From NCBI GenBank assembly GCA_034440575.1, contig JAOTOL010001436.1, positions 310,001 to 374,000 of the forward strand: a stretch of DNA of 64,000 nt. The letters are read 5' to 3'. Below are positions 59,401 through 64,000 of this stretch, one piece after another (within the stretch, counting starts at the first letter, position 1; each line of letters begins with the position of its first letter). The position numbers were made by a program, and so were the translations under genes. Source of the DNA: Imbricaverruca yamaguchii (taxonomy: Eukaryota > Arthropoda > Thecostraca > Neoverrucidae). The notes under the pieces were generated by a model. The model was given only the letters and a program-made list of their open reading frames with translations, searched no databases and was not told where the DNA came from.

Positions 59401-61737
59401 CTAGGACCTCTCGCTATGGTCATATATCGCATTATTGAGCGGTTAGGCTGGCCTAGCTTTCAACGCGTAGTCGACATTAGGAATTGCTCACTGGTCCATC
59501 TTGCAGTGCATCACTCGGGAGCACCTGAAACCCTGCGTGATCTTGTGACATTGAGAAGTGATGTCAGCTCTCGATCTACATGATCAACACCGTTTTCAGT
59601 AGAGCGCCCACGCCTGAAAACTTCTTTTGCGCAACGCTCTTTCATGTACCGTGCTGCAGTTCTTTGGAACAAACTCCCCGAGGAAGTTAGGGCCGAAAAT
59701 ATGCGACGGGCTTTTTAGTTTAAACTGAAGGAGGCGCTGAGAAGAGCTGTACGTGAGAATGTTTGAGTATTGTATGCATGTGTTTCTTAATGTTTTAGTA
59801 GCCTTTTGTCGCACCCTTTTTTAAGCGTTTTTGACATTTGATGCCGAGTATCCTTGGTACCAATACAAGGATTTAATTGAATATTGGTGCTGTGACTTTG
59901 CGCGCCCTTGGGCGGGATTGATGTCGGAGTCGCGAGTTCGTTCCAAACCACGTGTTTTAGAAACGTCGTTGACACACGCCACCATGGCTCTAAGCTACCG
60001 CTTTTGTGATAATATGCCTAACCAGCAAGTATCCCTGTACTTTCTGCCGAGTTAAGTGAAGAATAAGGATATTTTTACATCGATCGAAATAAATTCTATC
60101 TATAAAAATATCAAACACCAAACGTGAAACTACACCACAATAGCTTTCACAATGCATGAATATAGAAATTGGAACTTTCGACCCGCCTGAAAACCCAGAC
60201 TCATCACTCACCCAGACATGCATGTTTATCAGATGTCCCTCAGAGACCATTCGTGAAGGAAATTATATATATATTTAATCACCATCCGATTCGGTTGCTG
60301 CCAAACTATGCGCTCGTCACATGAAAAAGCAGTACACCGATAGCACTTACCACTGCAGTGCTGTCTAATTGGTACTGTAATGAAGTTCGTTTTCGTTTTT
60401 CGTACGTTTTTGGTTCCCTCATTTAAACGCATTTGGCTCGCATGGATCCTGTGGAGGTATCATGTCGGTACCTGCACGTCAACGCCGACGAAAGCGGTCT
60501 CTGACGCGGTCGTCACACGCTGGTGATGCTTCGATCGGATGCAGCATGTGATGGCATGGCGATCAGTCGTGGTCGCCCCTCTGGCCAATAGCAGTGAACA
60601 GCTACATAATAAGGTGTTGGCTGGATGGTCGCATGGTTGGGCGGTGGACCAGGCTTTGACGCGCTCATACGAACCGACCCCCGCTGACGAGACATTCGGC
60701 TCGGAACTTTCGGTACGGCCGAACGTACGTGGTAAGGTGGCGGTTGTATTTTTGTTACCGTTCGTATTACTAACTTCCTGAAACCGTTGGATGTCACAGT
60801 ATAATTGCTATTTAATTGCTTAATATATAAGGGCTCTGATAACGGTGGCTTTGAAGGACGGCCCTCGGATTTGAGAGAGGAGGCATTGAACGAACAAACG
60901 AGGTATCGCGAAACCGAGAAAAAGTTAGACTATCACTGCCAGGCAACAGGGACTTGCCAGGGACACAGCTTTCGGTTAAATTTCCATTAAACACAGCTTT
61001 TCGGTTAACACAGCTAATTGGTACTGCCTGGGCGTGCAATACTCCAATAGCACTTACCACTCTAACTGTCCAATTGGCGCCAATCCAATGGATACAGCCT
61101 GCACAGGCAGTATTCTGATAGCACTTACCACTCCAACTGTCCAATTGGTACCGCTCCAATGGAAATGTGTATCCATGGCAGGACTGAAGGTGGATCCGCA
61201 GATCGCTGGTCTTCACAGCGCGGAAATCGCAGCCAGACTCCACACATACCTACCGGTGGTGGACATCAGGTTAGATCTCGTCAACTGTGAGACATGGCAA
61301 TTGATGCATGGCATTAATCGACATTTTCATTCTCATCGACATCATTTTCATTCACATGCATATAAGCTTGAATGCACGAGGACCACCACAAAAAACGCAT
61401 GCCCCAACGACGGAAATTCTATCTGGACCCTGCTCGTAAACCATCTCCAGAACGGTCAACACTCCAATCCCGCAATACTCTCTTACCCTTTTGCACCAAT
61501 CCCGCAATACTCTCTACACTAAAAAACGTGCTGATTCGAGAGATATATATATGGGTGCGGCATAGCAAGGGTCTAGGCACATCTACACCCAACCCAGTCA
61601 CATACCGCCCTAGGTTGGACACCCCTTCTGGGTGTGGTGGTGACAACTGTGTCGCGGTGTTTGTTGCTGACGTGTGTGCGCAGGGACCGGTCGTTCTTGA
61701 GCGATCGGTCGCAGTGTGGACAATGAACCCGCTGCTC
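46868..61737 (-). CDS. C2H2 zinc finger / FAR1-like DNA-binding gene (5' and 3' ends incomplete)
   Basis: Seven exons (61606-61737, 61129-61249, 58328-58402, 57721-57963, 55459-55703, 50833-51006, 46868-47416) join with consistent phases 0,1,1,1,0,0 and give about 513 residues. In order: a C2H2 finger (CPHC...H....H), a second C2H2-like finger (CVESGC...H....H), an [13 protein letters not shown] helix, a Cys/His domain ([21 protein letters not shown]) of the FAR1/WRKY-GCM1 type, an LNRQDLRNA segment, a helical [13 protein letters not shown] segment and a disordered Ala/Gly/Asp-rich tail. This order matches a large invertebrate family derived from MULE-type transposases, normally with a catalytic and SWIM part; no catalytic exon is seen. 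Probably a nuclear DNA-binding protein; start codon and end were not found. Confidence 0.75.
47765..49850 (-). mobile_element. CR1-like LINE, 5'-truncated, nearly intact reverse transcriptase
   Basis: Minus frames 49837-49079, 49074-48172 and 48185-47868 encode the linker, [64 protein letters not shown] (catalytic pair intact) and a C-terminal [11 protein letters not shown] tail. Two frameshifts separate the pieces: a deletion of about 20 bases near 49090 and one near 48180. The 3' end carries TTTTATGTC-type short repeats, usual for CR1. It lies in the same orientation as the host gene, in the intron between exons F and G. Confidence 0.93.
49860..50830. other. intronic DNA
   Basis: Intron of the zinc-finger gene; open frames unrecognised. 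Confidence 0.45.
50833..51006 (-). CDS. zinc-finger gene exon F
   Basis: 58 codons exactly, phase 0 to 0. Acceptor TCGCCAG|GAG; reads [20 protein letters not shown], then predicted helices ending [10 protein letters not shown]; donor CAG|GTTAGC. Resembles the helical segment near the C-terminus of family members. Confidence 0.72.
51405..53290 (+). repeat. 34-bp minisatellite, about 55 copies
   Basis: Unit CACCTCCACCACTGACCACC + GGCAGCTCACACGT. Three interspersed variants differ at the unit join: CACGTCACC, CACAGCACC and CACATCTCC, plus Cys-codon-neutral G/A and C/T changes. Lies in the intron between exons E and F. Confidence 0.97.
53742..53806 (+). repeat. (GGTT)n microsatellite
   Basis: About 15 units of GGTT with occasional GATT. 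Confidence 0.93.
54439..54645. repeat. hairpin MITE-like inverted repeat
   Basis: Arms of about 80-95 bases are near-perfect reverse complements: GCGTGA...ACGACCTTCAATGTACC...GGAGGTGCTGAGTTTACAT...AGTAACGTTAA on the left, and the mirror on the right, ending TTGAAGGTCGTA...TCACGC. The loop is about 15-20 bases around 54535. No coding content; a foldback MITE. Confidence 0.93.
54741..54800 (+). repeat. isolated diverged unit of the 34-bp minisatellite
   Basis: GCACATCGCCTCCGCCAGTA and ACCATCGGCAGCTCA match the 51.4-53.3 kb unit about 1.45 kb beyond the array. Confidence 0.75.
55459..55703 (-). CDS. zinc-finger gene exon E
   Basis: Acceptor CGTTCCTACAG|AC; reads [36 protein letters not shown], then an acidic Asp-Ala repeat ([10 protein letters not shown]). 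GVS...IM and the INRQD-like motif follow the FAR1-like domain in family members. Donor TCCGGG|GTAGGT, phase 0. Confidence 0.8.
55719..55780 (-). mobile_element. mini-hairpin element M4 at a splice acceptor
   Basis: Stem GGGCGC (55745-55750) with GCGTCC (55773-55778, one G-T pair). The inner pair is AAC...GTT instead of the usual GAC...GTC. Flanking duplication TGTAGGAACGTAGA (55705-55718) and TGTGGGAACGTAGA (55781-55794). The duplicated target contains the acceptor of exon E. Confidence 0.9.
55800..56360. other. intronic DNA
   Basis: Nothing else supported in this part of the intron. Confidence 0.45.
56366..56495 (-). repeat. LTR-like fragment, inverted copy
   Basis: Inverse of the blocks at 56640-56757 and 57388-57505. 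Shared: GCCGCCGCTCTGGCGGTGTC-type, CACTCCATATTTCACGTG and GTGTCCGCTACCTAGA segments. Confidence 0.7.
56640..56757 (+). repeat. LTR-like fragment, copy 2
   Basis: GACTCACACGAAGAGCACCC, GGCCGCCGCTCTGGCGGTGT and CACTCCATATTTCACGTGCT in order; matches copy 3. Confidence 0.75.
56930..57345 (+). pseudogene. Ty3/Gypsy-type integrase fragment
   Basis: [19 protein letters not shown] (His-x3-His part of the zinc finger) is followed, after a frameshift and stop, by the CKVC half and a long open frame with [11 protein letters not shown] (first catalytic Asp), [13 protein letters not shown] (second region) and a truncated end. It belongs to the retroviral-type integrase core of Gypsy elements; the last catalytic Glu is missing. 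Flanked by LTR-like fragments. Confidence 0.85.
57376..57510 (+). repeat. LTR-like fragment, copy 3
   Basis: GCGCAGCGGGACTCACAC followed by the same block as copy 2. Its first part is also present inverted at 56876-56918, so the integrase fragment sits between inverted pieces. Confidence 0.75.
57721..57963 (-). CDS. zinc-finger gene exon D (FAR1/WRKY-GCM1-like domain)
   Basis: Acceptor CACCACAG|AG; reads [16 protein letters not shown], then an Arg-rich loop, [32 protein letters not shown] and [11 protein letters not shown]. The C...C...H-x2-H arrangement suits a zinc-binding DNA-recognition fold. Donor ACGG|GTGAGC. Confidence 0.82.
58328..58402 (-). CDS. zinc-finger gene exon C
   Basis: Short 75-nt exon. 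Acceptor TGTGTTTCAG|CG; reads [17 protein letters not shown] and KAACIDNA; donor GCCC|GTACGT. The F..W(K/R)..(L/I)E..T pattern precedes the FAR1-like domain in family members. Confidence 0.75.
58590..59775 (+). mobile_element. LINE reverse transcriptase, intronic, decayed
   Basis: An open frame at 58583-59392 encodes [62 protein letters not shown] and SLTWSEQIG. The remainder, [13 protein letters not shown], lies at about 59645-59690 after frameshifts near 59375. The catalytic YADD has become YAYD, so the enzyme would be dead even if translated. Opposite to the host gene, in the intron between exons B and C. Confidence 0.88.
59780..61030. other. intronic DNA
   Basis: Apart from the donor-like copy at 60338-60378 nothing is supported. 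Confidence 0.45.
60338..60378 (-). repeat. third copy of the exon B donor block
   Basis: GATAGCACTTACCACT...TGTCTAATTGGTACTG matches the 3' edge of exon B and its GTGGTAAGTGCTATC donor. Confidence 0.65.
61031..61125 (-). repeat. tandem copy of the exon B end and donor
   Basis: AATAGCACTTACCACTCTAA, CTGTCCAATTGG and CCAATGGATACA repeat the sequence at 61119-61175 about 85 bases away, including the donor. Confidence 0.85.
61129..61249 (-). CDS. zinc-finger gene exon B (finger 2)
   Basis: Acceptor CCGGTAG|GTA; reads [20 protein letters not shown] and [12 protein letters not shown], a C-x4-C-x12-H-x4-H finger with the KTSDLR signature of this family. Donor AGTG|GTAAGT, phase 1. The exon end and donor are duplicated downstream. 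Confidence 0.78.
61606..61737 (-). CDS. zinc-finger gene exon A (C2H2 finger 1)
   Basis: Acceptor TCTCTGACAG|GAG; reads [20 protein letters not shown] and THVSNKH, a textbook C-x2-C-x12-H-x4-H finger. Donor GCG|GTATGT, phase 0. The acceptor lies directly next to mini-hairpin element M5. No start codon here; at least one upstream exon is missing. Confidence 0.8.
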
Positions 61738-61750
61738 CTGTCAGAGATGA

Positions 61751-61808
61751 TTGGTTGGTTATTTGAGTTTTTGGGTGCATCGACCAGGTTTGGTCATTTA
61801 GCACCCAT
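61751..61808 (-). mobile_element. mini-hairpin element M5 at a splice acceptor
   Basis: Stem GGGTGC (61773-61778) with GCACCC (61801-61806); inner GACCA...TGGTC pairs perfectly; GGTTGGTTATTTGAGTTT outside. The flanking sequence on both sides looks like a diverged copy of the exon A acceptor (minus strand TCATCTCTGACAG and TGATCTTTCAGCAG). Confidence 0.8.
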
Positions 61809-61894
61809 CTGCTGAAAGATCACTGCTACTGACTGCTGCTGACACAGGCACTAGATACTGACACACAGTAACTCCTGATGCATGAATGCATATG

Positions 61895-61948
61895 TGTGAG
61901 TGATGGTGGTTTTAGGGCACATCGACCATGGCTGGTCATTTAGTGCCC
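61895..61948 (-). mobile_element. mini-hairpin element M6
   Basis: Stem GGGCAC (61915-61920) with GTGCCC (61943-61948); inner GACCA...TGGTC. An exact 17-bp duplication ATGCATGAATGCATATG (61878-61894, 61949-61965) flanks it. Confidence 0.92.
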
Positions 61949-61969
61949 ATGCATGAATGCATATGCAAA

Positions 61970-62670
61970 CTGTCACACTTCATTAGTAATTTGGGCTTGA
62001 CAGTGCATTAAACTGTCACACTTTACACACATTGTAAATTGTCCGCATAACATATTTGTTGAGCAATCACCTGAATTGCACTTTAGAGCAATAAATATAG
62101 CATTGATGGCTTTACTAAATCAATCAATTAATGGTTATCCATCTTAAATTTACCTCCAGGTGCCCATGTGATGGCTAGTGCCAACATAGCACAACAGTAT
62201 TTCTTGTGATAGTTCCACTGCTACCTACCCCATGAGTGTCACCATGGATGACAGGGCTAGTGCTGGGATTCCCCCCCCCCCCCATCCAGTGCTTCCAAAA
62301 ACTTAGCATTATGTCATGACATAACATGAATAAAATACATCTAAGTGTTCTCATTCTTCCTATCCAACATCCATAGCAATGTCCATGCTATCACTTTACC
62401 TGAACAAAGCAGAGGCTGGAGTCCAGCAGAACAATCCTTGTACTAGCTTCTCCATTACCTAAAGTGCACTGTGAATCTGAGCTGTGAGGCATTTTGCAAT
62501 ACTTTGGTTTCATGTCTTCATCCATGCTAGAAGCAAACATCATTTTCAAAATACTTCTGATGAGCAATTACTTGAGTGTTTAAAATGCCAACACAACTCA
62601 GGAGTATGTGTGGAAATAGATTTTGTGCAGAACTAACATGAAAATATGAAAATATGAAAATACTAACATG
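61970..62670. other. unassigned AT-rich DNA
   Basis: No exon could be linked to the zinc-finger gene here although its start should lie upstream. A C11 tract lies near 62271. Confidence 0.45.
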
Positions 62671-62682
62671 AACTAACATGAG

Positions 62683-63192
62683 GTTTTAGTCATAGGGGAT
62701 TCCCGGGTTCGGTACATGGATCGAACATTTTGTAGCAAGAACCCCAGCAGACGGATGTGTGTTTGCTACCCGGGAGCGCAGGTGAAAGATGTTAGGGATA
62801 GGCTGGAGGGAGTAATGAGGGGAAGTGGAGAGGGTGCAACGGTAATTGTGCAGGTTGGAGTTAACGATGTAGGAAAAAATAATACAGAGGAAACAATGAA
62901 GGCCTATAGGGCTTTGATAGGTAGTTTAGCAGGAAGTAGGAAAAGAGGAGTGGTGACATCCATCCTCCCTATGGTCCATGCAAGCATGGAGTGGTATTCG
63001 AGGGCCATTGGGCTCAATACCAGGGTGGCCAACATTTGTAAGGAGCTTGGGGTGCAGTTCTTGGATTTGTGGGGGGAGTTTTGGGGGAGGACGGAGATGT
63101 TTGCTTTAGATGGATTACATCTGAGCAAGAGAGGAGTAGAATTGCTCAGCAATAGGTATGAGGAGGCTCTCAACAGGAAACAGGGAAACTAG
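62683..63192 (+). CDS. LINE ORF1 SGNH-esterase domain (N-terminally truncated)
   Basis: Frame VLVIGDSRVRYMDRTF, VGVNDVGKN and DGLHLSKRGVELLSNRY: block I Ser in GDSR, block III Asn in GVND, and block V Asp and His in DGLH. This is the lipase-like esterase found in CR1 ORF1 proteins, thought to aid membrane or RNP interactions. It ends at a TAG at 63190-63192. The upstream coiled-coil part is absent. Confidence 0.88.
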   Translation, partial: VLVIGDSRVRYMDRTFCSKNPSRRMCVCYPGAQVKDVRDRLEGVMRGSGEGATVIVQVGVNDVGKNNTEETMKAYRALIGSLAGSRKRGVVTSILPMVHASMEWYSRAIGLNTRVANICKELGVQFLDLWGEFWGRTEMFALDGLHLSKRGVELLSNRYEEALNRKQGN

Positions 63193-63254
63193 GCAGGACA
63201 TGGGGGGATGTAGCTGATAAAGAGAGAAGCATAGCAAGCAATGGAAGGAATAAT

Positions 63255-64000
63255 TTATCATGTTTTTATGTCAATGCCAGAAGTGTTAGGAACAAAATTG
63301 GGGAACTGCATGCATATATGTTGTCTGAACAGCTAGATTTGGTGTGCATAACAGAAGCATGGGTTAACGAAAGCATGTTTGGAGACAACTTGCAAGAATT
63401 TGAATTGACAGGCAATACAATACAACATGCATGCCTATCAAAGAGAGGCAAGGATAGGAGGTGGCATTCTCTTGTATGTTAGGCAAGTAATGAAATGTCA
63501 TTACATAGAGGATGGAGTACATAGTGCAGGAGTAGAATCTTTGTGGTTAGATATAATTATGAAGAATGGAACAAAATTTAGGATTGGGGCATTCTATAGA
63601 CCTCCAGACCAGAATGAAAACACTGACAGGCTGATGCAGGAAGAGATAAGTAGGAGAGTACAGGAGAGAACTATTTTGTTGGGGGATTTCAACATAGCAG
63701 GATTGGGAAACAAAACAATAGGTGTAAGCAAATCAGAAAGATGTTGGTGGTGTGTTGGAGTTTAGGGGCGCGTCGACATCTATGGTCATTTTGCGCCCAT
63801 AATCAGAAAGATGTTTCATGGCTTGTTTTGAGGACAATTTCTTCTTTCAAATGATACACGAGCCTACAAGGGAAAATAAAATATTAGATCTAGTGCTTAC
63901 TAATGAGGAAAATTTTGTGCAAACTGTTAACGTAGGAGAGACCTTTGGTAATAGTGATCACAACATTATACGCTTCTCATTATATGTTGGAAGGGTAGCA
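63255..64000 (+). pseudogene. LINE apurinic-type endonuclease, interrupted
   Basis: SCFYVNARSVRNKIGELHAY, DLVCITEAWVNESMF (catalytic Glu region), GGILLYVR, IGAFYRPPDQ and LLGDFNIAG (catalytic Asp/Asn region) are followed, after element M7, by IHEPTRENKILDLVLTNE and GNSDHNIIRFSL (SDH catalytic motif). A frameshift near 63420 and the M7 insertion at 63746 break the frame. Confidence 0.88.
63746..63800 (-). mobile_element. mini-hairpin element M7 inside a LINE
   Basis: Stem GGGCGC (63766-63771) with GCGCCC (63793-63798). An exact 15-bp duplication AATCAGAAAGATGTT (63731-63745, 63801-63815) flanks it. Removing the element and one duplicate restores continuity of the LINE, which shows the empty-site state directly. 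Confidence 0.95.

Larger units (their letters stand above)
62672..64000 (+). mobile_element. CR1-like LINE, 5' part, running off the window
   Basis: An SGNH-esterase ORF is followed by an endonuclease ORF in the plus strand, the layout of CR1-group LINEs. The 5' edge begins just before the GDS motif, so the ORF1 start is missing. A mini-hairpin element (63746-63800) interrupts the endonuclease. It may be the 5' counterpart of the family at 47.8-49.8 kb, but the two do not overlap here. Confidence 0.9.

Overview
This is a gene-poor, repeat-rich metazoan nuclear window. The evidence is split genes with canonical GT-AG introns (and one GC-AG intron), several non-LTR retrotransposon lineages, tRNA-derived SINEs, long CT and AT microsatellites and large minisatellites. 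Scattered TTAGG-type strings and a PLAT-containing pancreatic-type lipase suggest an invertebrate, possibly an arthropod; I cannot name a species. Coding exons are GC-rich and introns AT-richer.

Two host genes could be assembled by splice-phase matching, both on the minus strand. (1) A complete 9-exon secreted lipase (32283 down to 21075, 478 codons) has a signal peptide, the Ser165/Asp188/His278 triad, a full-length lid loop and a C-terminal PLAT domain. (2) At least seven phase-compatible exons (61737 down to 46868, perhaps to 44451) encode a protein with two C2H2-like zinc fingers, a WQ-type helical segment, a FAR1/WRKY-GCM1-like Cys/His DNA-binding domain and a long disordered Ala/Gly-rich tail. 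It resembles the transposase-derived C2H2/SWIM protein family. A third, damaged minus-strand gene (13173 to 12257) carries a J-domain-like HPD segment, a homopolymer frameshift and a stop codon merged with its poly(A) signal.

Layout: 0-10 kb is AT-rich DNA with SINEs, dispersed repeats and a LINE relic. 10-12.3 kb holds a probable LTR with a 92-bp tandem array, then a roughly 270-bp CT tract. 12.3-13.6 kb has the J-domain-like gene and a LINE slice. 14-20 kb is mostly unassigned, with a 75-bp-arm inverted repeat. 21-32.3 kb is the lipase gene, with a LINE and a dispersed repeat in its introns. 32.7-40.2 kb is a graveyard of LINE pieces in both orientations plus another transposon-like gene fragment. 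40.7 kb has a compact kappaB-TATA promoter-like block. 43-46.1 kb is a cluster of four minisatellites and a CT tract. 46.8-61.7 kb is the zinc-finger gene, whose introns hold a CR1-like LINE, a 1.9-kb minisatellite, a hairpin MITE, Gypsy integrase debris and a second LINE. 62.7 kb to the end is a CR1-like LINE with an SGNH-esterase ORF and an endonuclease.

The most interesting observation is a family of seven very short (about 50-62 bp) elements scattered through the window. Each has the same hairpin with compensating base changes, a fixed start and the same A/C-rich end; five have clear 13-17 bp target-site duplications. The hairpin and tail match the 3' end of the local tRNA-derived SINE. 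Two copies sit exactly at 3' splice sites of the zinc-finger gene, where at least one target duplication has copied the splice acceptor.
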